DNA from: Nautilus pompilius
Taxonomy: Eukaryota > Mollusca > Cephalopoda > Nautilida > Nautilidae
Direction: 5' to 3'
NCBI GenBank assembly: GCA_018389105.1
Contig: JACATO010000306.1
Location: 1,966,001 to 2,030,000 of the forward strand
DNA length: 64,000 bases
Shown here: in pieces, positions 35,180-47,828 of the stretch
Layout of the letters: every line of letters starts with the position of its first letter
Position numbering within the stretch: position 1 is the stretch's first letter
Translations under genes and position numbers: made by a program
The notes under the pieces: generated by a model
What the model was told of the DNA's origin: nothing
Database searches by the model: none
Seen by the model: the letters and a program-made list of their open reading frames with translations, nothing else

Positions 35180-35640
35180 TTTAAGAAACCCATTTTGTCC
35201 AGTAGGAATAAAATGCTTCAAAAGTTCTGGTTAGAGGGCATGTCTGGAAAGATTTTTGAAGATTTATGGTGGTTTGTAGAAGAGACTGGCATGGTGGAAA
35301 GACAAAATTGATGTCTGTTGAAAGATGTCTTAATTATGCCAGATGCATTGATCACATGAGTCTTCTGAAGAATGTGGGCAGTCTGAAAGAGGTATTAAAA
35401 TATCTTTTCTGGGTTCCCTAAAGCCCTAATATGAATTTGATTGAACAACTATGGAGAGCATCTTGATTATCAGCTGAAAGCAACTCATCAACATCTTGCC
35501 AGTATGGTGGAATTAAAGGAAGATCTCACACGGATATGGGAAATCAAGATCAGTCCATGATAAAAAAAGCTCTGATTTTTGGTCAAACAAGGTAGAGGCT
35601 CTTCATGCTATAAAAAGTGAGTTTACAAAGTACTAACAAA
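35180..35640 (+). pseudogene. Tc1/mariner transposase remnant
   Basis: Broken plus-strand frames match Tc1/mariner pieces. FVEETGMVERQN (about 35270-35315) resembles the 'ETGSVxDRP' linker after the helix-turn-helix. PNMNLIEQLWRAS (about 35428-35470) matches the 'SPDLNPIEHLWxxL' block containing the third catalytic position. QLKATHQHLASMVELKEDL and TRIWE (about 35470-35545) match the C-terminal 'LWxxLxxxWxxIP' region. The catalytic centre between linker and C-terminal block is almost entirely deleted, so this is a truncated derivative. Terminal repeats could not be assigned. Confidence 0.6.
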
Positions 35641-38089
35641 GAATTTCACTCTATTGCTTTTCTGCAATAAACTAACATAATGTACTAACAAGTGTTCAAG
35701 TTGTTATGGCAGGGCAATGCATATTAATAAAAAAATTTGATACACTACAATAGGTGATTAAAATATCTACCATTTGCATCCACACAGACATTGCAATATA
35801 TGAAAATAAACTTTCACATGATTTTTACAGGAGTATCTGCTGAAGCATCAATAATTCTCTGTTGGTGTTTGTGGATAGTAGCTAGTTTTGTGGTATATAC
35901 CTTTTTCTTCAACTGGACTACATTATATAATCCACTTCCCAGTAAAGTGTTTATGCAAAAATACCTGTACATTTGTCTCACTGAAAATGTGACATCAGGG
36001 GTATATTGTTGCATTGCATGGTAGTGTCATTTGTGAGCATCAGAATGAAATGTCTTAACATTAAGAGACAAAATGCTTTTTGTATGGTAGATTTTCAGTG
36101 TGAATACATTCTTTTGGGAGAATCTTTATTATAGTCCAACCATTTAGGATACTTCTGGAGTTATTGTAACTATATATGACAATTGGCATAATCATCTAAA
36201 ACTGCTTACTATGGAAGACTTAGGGAGTCATTTAAAAAATATTTCTTAAGAAAATTGTCACTCTTACAATACTGGCCTGTTTGAAGCTTTATCCTTATGT
36301 GGGGGGTGATTAGCAAAACAAACAATGCAGGCAGTAAAACTTTCCTTTTTGTTGGTTTTTTTAAATCATATTTGTTGTATTGAGAAATGGAAGCTATCTG
36401 GTTTCTTTGTTATAATCATAAACATTCTTTAGTGATGAACAAGAAAACCACACCAGTGTGGTGAATATTTTATAGCTTAGCTACAAAAATAAAATTAGCT
36501 CTCCAATGAGTAGAATACAGTGCCAGATATCTTGAGTGTGGCTAATATTTTTTTTTTCCTATTAATTAAAACAACAAATACACTAAATAAAAAATTTCTA
36601 GAAAGAATTTCTGATTGCTTTATTTATTCTAAAAAGTGAATAAAAAGAATGAACAAACGATTTATTATTGCAGCAGTATAGTAGAACATGGAATAATTAT
36701 CTAGAGTCCAATGTATTTATTGCATGCATGCATGCTATCCTTGTTATCTTGTTTTTAAATAGAATTTTTATGTTTGCCAAGTTCCTTAAAAAGTATTTTA
36801 GTTTTTTTGCTTAGTGGAATGGCCAGCTGCTCAGGATTTTCTGAATAGATGTTGTGAACATACTTCATTTTTGGTTGTAATTTGATATCTGATGTCAGGA
36901 AATTTATTAGAAATCTCCTCTGGTGATCTATACATTGCATACTTATGTCTTTGCTTGGACTTCATTCACCATTGCCACCCTTTGCTATAGTTCTTGCCTG
37001 CATTGTTGCAGGCATTTTGTCATTACTGGTCCTCACAAAGAGGTATTCATTCATTAAGAGTTATGCTTTATAATAATATTTTTAATGTACTAACAATTCT
37101 AGATATTTAATTAACAGGACAGCTAATTACAATACACATTGGAATACTTTTCATCTGTCACATTGCCAGCTGCATTTTCTATAATAGACTGCATAACTAT
37201 GGTGGGATCTGAAATAGAATTATGAAACTAGAATATATATTTGAATCTCCTAAGCTGATATTCTATTTTTCAACAGATATTTCATATGTTCGTTGCAAAG
37301 CTAAACACGTTTTAGTTACAGGTATCCAGTGTTGCAGTGAGATCAATAACTGGTGCTTGTCTTAAAAACACTGAAAAGCTAACTTCTTCCCCATTGTTGT
37401 AATTCATAGTATGGTGTTTTTAGTACCAAAATATTATATTGCAGGCAGTGAGTTTTTAAACCAAAACTTGATTAGTTTTTCAGCAGATAATTTTATTTTT
37501 AAACTTTCTCAATTAGGCAGAAAGTAAAGGGTAAATTTAGCTTGTTTAAACACATCTTAACTTGACAGCCTTTATTATTGTTATAGTGGTTTTGTGACTT
37601 ACTGATCCCCTGATTTAACACTGAAGTTGGGGAACAAATACTGACTGCGTTATAAGTGAATCTGCATAAAATTGAGAATACAGCAATCTGGGCAAGAGAA
37701 GTAAATTCTGATAGGCCAACAGCTGAAACCTAGATGTAAAGGCCTGTTGCCAATCATGATTGGTGATAGTTCCAGGAAAAATATGTTTGTTGCATTTCCA
37801 ATTGTATTGATTAAGTGATTACTGATATTACATCACCAACAAAAAGAAAATTGAGGACCCTCGATACTGTTGCTAGTAATAACCTGGCTTTGTGATATAA
37901 TTACAAAACAGATCAAACCATGCTGGATGCAACGATATGAGATATGCACAGCATGCTCTGTTTAAAAAGAACACATTTAATAAAATGTCTGTAAACCCTT
38001 GAAATATGCACATGTATATATTTTCTCCATTAAAGTCTATGGAAATTTACATAGAAATCTATTTTTTAATGAAAAAGTATGTTAGAATA

Positions 38090-38475
38090 GATGATAATTG
38101 CATTACCTTGATTGGACCAACAACCTTGGACTGAAACCACTTTAGTTCAATTTCCAGGCACTGGTAGCTTCAGAGCAGCCTGGTATGACCGTCTTGTCCA
38201 TATCACTCTCGTCATCTGGCATCTCTGTTGGCAAATTCATTCCATTTTGAACAGATTCATGATATCACTCTCAGAAAGCACTTCACTACTTGGCATTTAT
38301 TCATTAGTTTCTAGCCATTCATGTACTAGGACAGATGAGGGTTCAATTCCCACATTGTTGAGATGTTCGTATCTGCATTGTCTAACAGATCCTTCCATTA
38401 TCTGCAGATCACAGGATACATCCCTGACTTTCTCCCTTACATATCCATATCCTTGCATTTGTAGTTAGCTTCTCA
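38090..38475 (+). repeat. Possible SINE-like repeat with a B-box match
   Basis: A GC-richer island in intron 3 holds GAGGGTTCAATTCCCAC, an excellent RNA polymerase III B-box match (GGTTCAATTCC at 38340-38350), and a pyrimidine-rich 3' part. The open frame 38112-38468 across it has no recognisable product. The body does not match the other SINEs here, so it may be a different family or a tRNA-like pseudogene. Confidence 0.35.
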
Positions 38476-41400
38476 TCAACTGTATAAGCTTTCCATTTTC
38501 TGGATGAAATTGTAAGGAAACTGGAATAAAATTTTTTTTTTTTTTAAAGATTTACATGAGGAGAACTTTTTTCAAATACAGGCTTCTTTACAGCAGACTT
38601 CAAATGGCACATTGGCGCCTTTTGTTCTAACACTAAGCAGCAAATGGGAATACACTTTTTTAGTCTAATAGTACGCGTGTACAGACAGCTAGAAAATAAA
38701 AGAATCAGTATGACATTTTATTGGTTTTTCAATGAACATTCCAAGCAATTATTGTAAAGACAACTATATATACATGGCTGCATACTGAAGCAAAATGTAC
38801 TAAGACTCTTGGTATAGGCTTCGTACCCTGCTTATTGTACTGTACTTGGTTAATGATGATATTTAATCTTGACTGATTTCTTGCTCCCCCCCCCCACAAA
38901 TACATTACTATTTAAAAAAAAAAAAATTGGAGGACATGATCTACCCACATTTTATTGGATTCTGCATTAAATTGAGGGACCAGTGTATTAACTTTTCAGT
39001 TTTCAGTCAAGGGTTAATAGCATGATATCATCTACCTAATAAATCTGGAGAATGTACTATAGCTGCCACCATTTAGTCTAGTACTTTACATTTAAAACTA
39101 TAAAATTATCTTACTAAACAATAAATTTTAAAAAAAAACTTGCAATATATATTCATAGCTTATTATTTGCATGTTGATTTGCCTGCAGTTAGAGTGAAAG
39201 TAAAATATTTTATTAATAAGCACTATTCATATTTGTGTTTAGAAGTTAGTTTTAAAAGTATTTGAATATATCTTCCATTTTATGTAAAATTGTCATTGAT
39301 GTGTTAGTTAAATCTGTGACTTTTGATTACTTATGTAAAAAGGACCACTAGAATGTGTTAAATATATTTGTGGTTTATTCAGAATAAAAAAAATTTCTAA
39401 TCACAAACTCTAAAATAATCAAGTTATTGTTACTTTTTGTTACTAATACAATTCAAATGCGCTCATAATCAGTAGATATCTTTTCTATTCAAAATTCGAT
39501 CAATAGAAATTTTTGTATCTGCTTTAAATTTGTAGAACTTTGGCCCTTGTATTAGTGTAAGCAAAAGAAAACAGGGTTGTACTGTGAAAGATGAATTATG
39601 CCAGGCTTTGATACATTATTCTTCATATAATCCATGTTGATATTTTTAAACTTGAAATTACCTTTTGGGTGGTAAAAAGATGATGACTTTAGTGCTCGCA
39701 TGTATTATAAGCACGAATGCCTCACTACACTGTTTAGATTGCTTTGTAAGCATGCATGCAATTGGTTGCAGATATAGTTTAAATATCCTGTCATTGTTTG
39801 ACTCATTAGTTTGCTTTTTTAATGGAAACATGTCAGTATAGTTTGTTATGCAGTTGTTACTGTGCTGTCGTATAATGGTTTTTAAAAACAAACAAGACAA
39901 AAAAAAATGAGTAGATTTAATATCTGTAAAGCTTACATAAGGTCTTTAGTAAGTTTGTTTTTTTTTTGAATGTGTCACCATGTTTGTTTTTTTGTTTGCA
40001 CTTGTCTAACATGTACAACATCTAGACATTTTTTTTATTTGGTGATGTAAATTCTCACAAAACCTCAATTTTAAAGTTAGACAATCTAAAAGATAGATCT
40101 GAATTTAAAAGAAAAAAAAATTTGTATTTAATTTATGGTATTTGCCACTCATGGTGATGGCACTGAAGTGATCCAGGGCTCAATGAGCATTGAAATTTTT
40201 TTTTTAAAGATATTCTGAATGAAATAATAGGAATTTGATTTTAAAAAATGCAAAAATCTGGCATTTTGATAAGTAAAATGAAACACTGCATATTCATTTC
40301 ATCTATGGTTGGTGTATCTTCACATTACCAGTTGAATGACCAATGTTGTGATTTCATAAACTCAAGTAAAACAAAATATTGATATAAGATTACATTTTTT
40401 GAAAGTTTTTGCCTTGAAGTTGAAAGATCCTAGATCTGAGATGTGAGTTTTTTATTGAAGCATATAACTAAATGATCAAGAACTAACTACCAATAAACTC
40501 TAATCATGAAATAATTTAAAATACTGCTACAACACTCATTTGACCTGCTTATTTTGTAAAGGTTTAATTTATATGCGCAGATCATTTACAAAGAAATGTT
40601 AAAATAAATGCAACCCCAAACACTGAGAGAAGAGCTCTCTCTGGTGGTGGTTCAGTTACAACCCTACATTTAAAAATCTCTGGTCAATTTATTGTTTCTT
40701 TTGGACTGAAATGAGTTAGTCATTCATGACTACTTATGAGTTTATAAGTTTCTTCAAGAATTCTCCCAATTGTATGTTATCGGTTAAACTCAGCCCTAAA
40801 CATCTTTCTAAATCTACCACCACAATTAATCAATCATTTAACAGTTACCAATAATGAGAATTAGATGTTCACGAGAGTCCAATTTCAAACTAAAAGAGTG
40901 AAGTTATATACAATTTTCCAGTTTTCTGTTCTGTGAAAAGAATGTTTGCAAATTATTCAGATCTTTCTGCATCACATTTTCAAATTTCCTTCTGATAATA
41001 AACCCCTTTGTTGCAACAATCCAAAATTAGAAGGGTTCATTTGAAAGTAGTTGTGTACATCAGTACAAATATGCCAACAGACAATACCGACTTGAGGAGT
41101 TTATCATCATCATTGAAGTTTGAACGGAAAATTACTGCTGATATAAAAGTATAGTTTTGTTTTCATGAAAAAATGTTGCAAAAAAATAGAATTTGGGAAT
41201 TTTTAAATGTTAAATTGGGAATTTTGAGTACCTTTTGCTTAGTCTGAATCTAGTCAATTGGACCTAGAAGAAAAGAAGAACCATGTTTCCTATTAAATAG
41301 ATTTTCTTCAAGAAAAAAGGAAAATGACAATGCAGTGTTGTGGTAATTCTTTACTTATTGATTAATATAATTTCAGATTTTGTCAAAATAAACTACTTAG

Positions 41401-42955
41401 ATTTGCCCCATATAAAATACATTAACCTGAAATTAAGCATTTAATTTAAATGTTACATTTTTGGATCCTTGGATCGTGCACTTTAGTAGCATTTGTCATC
41501 CCATTGCAGTTATGTACTTAGTGAAATTTCATGAGTTCTTTAGCATGAACAATGGAAGATGGAAGGGCATAATAAACAAGTGTTACTTTAACATAACTTT
41601 GTACTCAGAAACAGGAGAAAGAAAACAGATTAATTAAAAATAATGATTGAAAATGTTCTGAACTTTTTACCATTTCCAAAGGTAAAACTAAATTTAAACA
41701 TTAAAAAATATTTAATTTTCTTCTTAACATTTTTCACCTTGGAATTTTAGAGAGAAAAATGTTAGTATTAACCCGCTTCCAACTAGTTACAAACAAGTAG
41801 ACTTTGTTGTATGTTGTATTGGGCCAGTAGTACAGAAAGCTAAAGTAATTGATGTGTTTAGAAGACTAGATTAAATAGACAGTACATCAGTAAAAACATG
41901 AACAGTTTATGAAAGGGGCTAGAATCTGATGGTAACTGATCTTAGAATGGAAAAAAAAAAAGATAGGTTAGAAATACATATTTTCCTACAACAAAAGACT
42001 ATATGCAATCAAATTCTTTGGTGCTGTCTTGTTTCTAAAATAAAAATGTAAGAACAAAACCTAACTGGATCTTTTGGAAAAGGAAAGGAGTCCATGTGTT
42101 GTGAACTGTTTTAACTCTTGGATTCATTGTTCATATTTGTCTGTTGATTATAGTATTTGCAGGTTCTGTTAAATGTGAAGAAGTTGCTCATTTAAAAGTT
42201 GTAACTAACTAACAGCAGTGACTATTTGTGCATTATCTTATGTCAGCTAACAAAAGGTGTTGCTGATTTTATTTCTTAAGTTCCAAATTTACGGCTTTGT
42301 TAATTGGAGAGTTCAAAGAATGGATGCCAGATGTTTGTTTGACTTTCTATTTCACTTCAGAGTTATTGAATACTGACTACAAAAGTGCTGCTACACTTAA
42401 ATTTTTTTCTGCATTGATTGATTGATTAAAGCTGAGGTTTGATGCTTGGATTAGTTAAATTTTTTTGTTAAGTAATAATCAAATGATTGTTCTGAAGAAA
42501 TTGGTTATTTCTTAACCTGTTGGCAATAAGGAACAAAATGTTTGTAGCATAATTTAGCAGTGCCAGGGTCAATTACGTAGAACTCCCTCCCTGTAGTCTT
42601 TCACAAAATGGCTGATCCAACATTATCCTAATGATAATTTGCTAAAGGTATTTCTTTTAGCTTAACCATTTATTTTTGCATATTTCCCAGAATGCATTGC
42701 ACACAGCTGACTTGGTTCTGGAATATTGCTGACCACCATGGTAGTGTTTTGATGGGTTTCTGTTTTGCTGGAACTTGCTTACGGTGGATGATTTTTCAAT
42801 GAATAATAACATATTTGGTTGTGTTCTTTAGTGGTGTCTCTTGCTTGTGCTTTAGGGGGAAGACAAAAGAACATGTAAGTATTTAAAAACAGCCGCCACT
42901 GGTATTTATCAATACAAAATATTAAAGCCTTTAAGCATACCCTTTGTGTTTTCAG

Positions 42956-43058
42956 GTTATGATATGTCTACTTTCATCAGAAGATATGGAAAATACTTGA
43001 ATGAGAAAGCAGTTTCGTACAGATTAATGGCGTTTGACTTCTGTAAAGTAAGACGAGG
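42956..43058 (+). CDS. PICALM: PICALM/AP180-like, coding exon 4 (residues 117-150)
   Basis: The exon completes Gly117 and encodes [33 protein letters not shown], matching [33 protein letters not shown] of human CALM (ANTH helices 6 and 7). The acceptor is TTTTCAG and the donor GTGAGTG, phase 1 to phase 2. The conservation is very high, so the exon is certainly functional. Confidence 0.98.
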
Positions 43059-44309
43059 GTGAGTGTTTCTGTAATCCAGTGTACTCTTATTTCTGTGCAT
43101 ATACATAACTTTCATATTTCACACCATTCTAAATTGAGAAGCTATCTTATGTTATTAATTGTATTAAAGTAATGAGTGCATCCTAGTACTGTATTGTATA
43201 TTATTCTATTTTGTTATATATGATCACTTCCATAAATCCAACTTAAAGCAAAAGTATCAACAAATGACAAGAGTAGTAGCACTGCTTATGAGGCGTACAA
43301 CTGTACAAGTAATGTCTTCAGAGTAGTCAATACATTACATAAGAGCACTGGCTATTCTAAATGTGCTATATCTGCTTTATCTTTTTAATTTAATAAATAA
43401 AGGCTGAATTCATGCAAATTCTGTGTGAACTGCTGCTGTTCTTTTTTTTAAAATGGTTGAAGACAGTGATCTGTGTATTCTTATTAGTTTTCAAGTATTT
43501 CGTTTATTGCACACACCCCTCAAAGTTACCATTGTAGATAACATTCATGATGTATGTGGTCTGTTGGTATTTTGTTGATTTAAGCTTTTAACAACAACCA
43601 CAATTTTATGGTAATCTTTAAAGTGAATTTAATAGGACATCTTTAAAGAAACACAAGGTTATGAGAGAGAAATTTCTGATTTCAATTTTAATAACTTAAG
43701 CCATTGTTAACCAAAATTAAAAAATCTGACAAGGTTCTGTACTAAATAGTTGCTCTTATAAAGTAATTCTTATTAGAAAATCCTCTTGTCTTTGATTTAT
43801 CCAAACTTAAATGGTCCTGGGCCATGTCATGTGATCCATTAGGCCTATGGATATAAGATATATTAGTCATATACCACAATGAAACAAAGATATCAGTGAC
43901 TTCACAAAGAGGATGATAGTGGGGATACATGCACATGGCTTTTTCATTGCAGTGGCTGTGATAATCAGCAGGACCACCAAGATGTTCATCTCTCAGTTTC
44001 TGCAGTAACAAAGTTTTCCTAAAATCGACATTGGAAATCATGCCTCTGGTTGCAAAACAGGTCTTGACAAATTGAGCTTGCAGACATGCATAGTAAATCA
44101 CCTATGTGCAACCACTACCACCTTAGTGAGAAGAACGAGGAACTAAATGAATGGTGCTTGGAGGATTGTGACTAGGAAATAAACTATTAAGAGAATGGCC
44201 ACTATTAACACTAGCCAGGCACTCTATATAATCCAATCAGAATGTGCACATCTAAAGAATAAAAATTGGTGTTAAATTGAATATATTTTTCTTGTTTTCC
44301 TTTTTTCAG
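43059..44309 (+). other. Intron 4 (1.25 kb)
   Basis: The shortest intron of the window. It contains an unrecognised minus-strand open frame (43742-44101) and otherwise anonymous DNA. The acceptor before exon 5 is CCTTTTTTCAG. Confidence 0.92.
43742..44101 (-). other. Unrecognised 119-codon open frame
   Basis: The longest intronic open frame apart from the transposase remnants. Its start, MIYYACLQAQFVKTCFATRG, is followed by a Cys/His-rich middle (with ADYHSHCNEKAMCMYPHYHP) that could suggest metal binding, but spacing matches no motif I know. Unlike chance frames nearby it is not low in complexity. It could be a fragment of an unfamiliar transposon read antisense in the intron. I cannot assign a function. 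Confidence 0.25.
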
Positions 44310-44349
44310 AAAAGATGATGGAACTTTGAGGACTATGAATGCAGAAAAG
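44310..44349 (+). CDS. PICALM: PICALM/AP180-like, coding exon 5 (residues 151-164)
   Basis: A 40-nt exon that completes Gly151 and encodes KDDGTLRTMNAEK, matching the family loop 'G(A/K)xDGxxRTMNxEK' between ANTH helices 7 and 8. It is one residue longer than in human CALM, as in insect lap. Phase 2 to phase 0, donor GTAACT. Confidence 0.96.
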
Positions 44350-45129
44350 GTAACTTTTAACTCTTATTTTTAACATCTAGTTCTGGGTGTCATCAGTGAT
44401 TAAATATAAAAAATCATGTGTATGTTAGGAGCTGGTATGTATTATAATTGTTTTAGGCATGAAAGAAAATAAAAATGTTTCTTAGGATAATAATTTGTGT
44501 ATGTCTTCAAGCAACAATCATTTACATTTTATTAAATAATTAATTTTAAATATTACTAGTGCCACAGTTTGTATGATATTTTAAAATTCCTCATCAGGCA
44601 GACAAGTTTTTATACAACTGTTTGTGTGGATAGCCTCAGCATGTTTATCTGTACTGCTGACTTTCTGATAATAACATCAATTGATTTTTAAAATTTTTTT
44701 CTGGTTTAGATGGATGTGAATGTCATGTCAGATGTAATTTTGTATATGCTTTTTTTTTTTTTTTGCTTCTGGTGCTTTGGCTGTTCTAGTTTGTCTCGTT
44801 ATTGAGCTGTTGGATGCAGCTAGTTGCTGCTGTGCTCTTTTGTCAGTTACAGAAACTAAATGGTCTTTGAACCTTTGGGTAATTTAAAGGGTTGGGCTAT
44901 GAAGGCAACTTTAATAATTACCCCTTAAATACTATTCCAATAGGATTTTTTTTGTATATTTAGGATATTTTAAAAATACTTTTTTTTTTTGTTCATCAAG
45001 TTTTTTATTCTATAATTCATTAGTTTCTTTGTATACTAATGGCAGAGTACTGAAAATGGAAATTTGCTATTTGCCTTGTTGTTCACTAATCTTTAATGGT
45101 AGTAACAACCTTTCTACAGTTGAAAAAAA

Positions 45130-45445
45130 AAAATATGTAGCACTATGCTCACTCACCAGGCTTATCACCTAGCAGGCATTGCCTATCATGTACCACACAA
45201 GGAGTTCAGATATTCCAACCTCCATCAGGGAAATAAATCCCTACTAGAGCTTTTACTTTTTAGATGTGTGAGAAAACTGGGATTCTTAGAGAAAAGCCAC
45301 ATGGCTGTCTGGCTGGTGAAGAAGAGTGAGAAGAAACTATGCCAGGGAAGTATGCTGCCAAACTAAGCTGTTTCTGACTGATAACCAAACTCTGGTCTTC
45401 AAACTTGGAAGTCCAGTAGCTTAGCCACTGGGCCACCACCTGCTC
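45130..45445 (-). mobile_element. tRNA-derived SINE copy, family 1 (inverted, nearly full length)
   Basis: On the minus strand it begins GGTGGTGGCCCAGTGGCTAA with a good A box, then CTACTGGACTTCCAAGTTTG, AGAGTTTGGTTATCAG in the B-box position, TTTGGCAGCATACTTCCCTG, GCATAGTTTCTTCTC, CCAGCCAGACAGCCATGTGG, CTTTTCTCTAAGAATCCC, AGCTCTAGTAGGGATTT, GGCAATGCCTGCTAGG and TGATAAGCCTGGTGAG, AGCATAGTGCTAC. It is the best inverted copy and explains the open frame at 45145-45366. Confidence 0.86.
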
Positions 45446-46782
45446 TTTATGTTAATCCGAGTTAGTGATATATTTTGAAAGAAAAATTGTGTAGAAAAAC
45501 ACAATTGCTCAATCAAACTTTTCTTTTTAAAATTACTTTCAGCATTACATTGTGCCTTCATTCTAAGAGACAACCAGAATCTCAAGTGATTATTTTCCAT
45601 TTATCTTTTGCAACAAAGAAATAGATTAATCCTTTAAATTCAGTCCCCCTACTGCCACACGAACTGCTGTTGAAAATATCATTTTGCTGTAACCAAAAAT
45701 TTCTCTATATCTTTCTACTTTGTCTTGTGTTTTGCTATAGTAATACTAAGATTTTTGCTCTGCTTTTACTATTAGCTAATATTTTAGAATGTTTCAAGCA
45801 ATTCACATCTTCATAGGAAGAGATTTTAAACTAGATTCTCACAAACATCATAGCTTGAAAACAAATATCAAAACTACTGCCCTTTTTTTTTTATTGCAAT
45901 AGCAGACATTGGTCTTCAAGGTTTTACAATTTAGTTACGACAAAGTCGAAAAATATGGATTGCTTGTGTGTGTAAACTTGCGAAGATAAAGCATGTTTTT
46001 TTTATGTGGTTGAACAGATAATGCTGTATACAGTCATGAAAGTGTTAAAATGGCTATGGTTACGTTGATTCAATAAAACACTTGAAGAGTGTGTTTAAAA
46101 AGAATATTACCATGCTAACTTGTAACTAGGGATAACTTAATTGCAATTAGAAGCAAAGTTTTGTGGTATTATGCTTATTCTGTATTTTAAAAAATTTTAT
46201 ACTCTTGCAAGTATAGAGGTAGTTTTGGATATATGCATCAATGACTTTTGTAATATATTTAATAACTATTAAATTAAAGAAAAGAAGTACCTGTTTGAAT
46301 TTATCTTTTCAAAGATCAACCACTTAAATTTTTTTTTTTTTACATTTGAGGATATGAATTCTGAACATTAAGACAGTAGACTGATGATGTGTCTTTTTCA
46401 GTTATAAACTTTGTGGATTAATGGTAGGAAATATTACAAACTTAGCATTCTTGATAAATTATGTACTATGTTTGTCTTTTCTTTCCTCAACTATTATGGG
46501 ATAGAATTGGTAGTGTACATATGATCATTAAAAAAAAAAACAGATTTAATCTGTAATGTATTTAAAAAAATAAATTTACATGTTTCAGGGTTGAGGTCTT
46601 CATTCATTTTCACTATTGCATTACTTCTGGTGTTTGTTTGCTTTCAAAATGTAAGATTGGTTACCTCTGTGGCAGTTAACTTGTTCTGTTTTATGTGCTC
46701 TGATAGAAGTGGTTCATAATATTATATTAAATCACTTAAAAAAAACAACACTTAGTTACACTATCTTTGATACAGTTAAGCA

Positions 46783-47828
46783 CAGTAAAGTCTCACTTAA
46801 TTAATACGATTAATCCGTGCTTGAAAAATACCATGTTAAGTGAAATTTAATTTCCAATAAGAATGCATGTAAATGAGTAGTGATGCATGCCGGTGGATGT
46901 AAAGAGAGAAAAAGAAATAAAGAGTAACATAACAATTAAGTATCATATGCTTTAAGGGTCCATGCATGATACACCATTAAGGGTTTAAGTCTCCTTGTGC
47001 ATTGCTTCTTAATAAAAGAGTGCATCGATCTTTTGCTGCTTTAAAACCAGGGGTGTTTTTTTCGTCTTGGGAAATAAGTTCTGTTTGGCATCATCTTCCA
47101 ATATAATCTTGTTTCATCTACATTGACCACCTGCTTAGGGTTATAACCACCATCAGCTATAATTTATACCAGCAAACTACGGAAAATTTCGGCTGCATTT
47201 TTATCGGCCATGGCTACTTCTCCCATCACTTTTGTTGTGCGTGCTGCTTAAACTGAAAAAAAAAAACATTCCTGATTTGCATGGAAATGTTTCACATCAC
47301 TTTCACTTTTGTCTTTCTTCAATGATCCATATAAACTCAATGTTTTGCACTTTGCACCCAAAAGCCTTTCCATAACTGATTTTGGTGGCACTCACTGATG
47401 TAGCACGCAGACCACTTGCTTTTATCTTATCCATGTTTGAACGGATAGTCCGGCATGTTGCTTCCTTCAGCTCCATCGCATGTGAAATATCCATTAGTCT
47501 TTCACCTTTCTCAAATCGCTCAATGACTTAATTTTACTTCCAAAGAGTGACTTTTTTGGTTCATTTTCATTGCTGAAACACTAATATCCTCACTTGTTCT
47601 TTTTGGGGCCATTGTTATTTGGGATAAAAACACAACTTGGTTAGTGATGGCTGACTAGCTATTGTGGAAGAATATCAAACACCTTCCCCTGTTGCAGACT
47701 ACTATGTCTCACAGCATGATCGTGTTATAATGAAACATTACCATGTAAAGAGAATTTATTCTCTACTTTATAAATCGTGTAATAGCGAAATTGTGTAAAG
47801 TGAATTCGTGTTAAGTGAGACTTTACTG
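46783..47828 (-). mobile_element. Tigger/pogo (Tc1-mariner) DNA transposon, short and inactive
   Basis: The ends are terminal inverted repeats: CAGTAAAGTCTCACTTAA at 46783-46800 and its exact complement at 47811-47828, with further similarity inward. A TA follows the right end, while the left end has CA, so the expected TA target duplication has one change. The coding strand is minus (see the pseudogene entry). At 1046 bp it is far shorter than autonomous Tigger elements (about 2-3 kb), which points to internal deletion. Confidence 0.9.
46940..47612 (-). pseudogene. Tigger-like transposase (CENP-B/Psq HTH plus DDE start)
   Basis: Starting near the minus-strand ATG at 47612-47610 (MAPKRTSEDIS, the usual Tigger opening), broken frames cover the Psq/CENP-B helix-turn-helix. 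ELKEATCRTIRSNMDKIKAS (about 47405-47480) matches the family's 'GLxxSTVRTIxKNxDKIK'. After a gap in homology, QVVNVDETRLYWKMMPNRTY (about 47070-47130) matches 'xVFNxDETGLFWKxMPxRT', holding the first catalytic Asp of the DDE core, followed by degenerate 'KDRxTLLLxxNAxGD' sequence to about 46940. Several stops and frameshifts are present, and the second and third catalytic residues are missing, so it cannot transpose. Confidence 0.88.

Larger units (their letters stand above)
30378..42955 (+). other. Intron 3 (12.6 kb)
   Basis: Donor GTAAGAG, acceptor TGTGTTTTCAG. Two candidate alternative exons lie in its first 3 kb (30622-30675 and 33120-33214). Further on are an inverted SINE (34.45-34.7 kb), a Tc1/mariner remnant (35.2-35.6 kb) and a possible B-box-bearing repeat (38.1-38.5 kb). 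The long stretches 30680-33100 and 38500-42950 are anonymous AT-rich DNA with poly-A/T runs. Confidence 0.9.

Noticed and set aside
38112..38468. 118-codon plus-strand frame as a gene
   Set aside because: It begins with a non-ATG codon, lacks any family resemblance and overlaps a likely repeat with a polymerase III B box.
42863..42874. 12-nt microexon before exon 4 (GAAG acceptor, GTAAGT donor) that would add four residues
   Set aside because: The acceptor AG lies only seven bases after a better TTTAG, whose use would shift the frame, and inclusion would change the invariant Gly of GYDMS to Cys.
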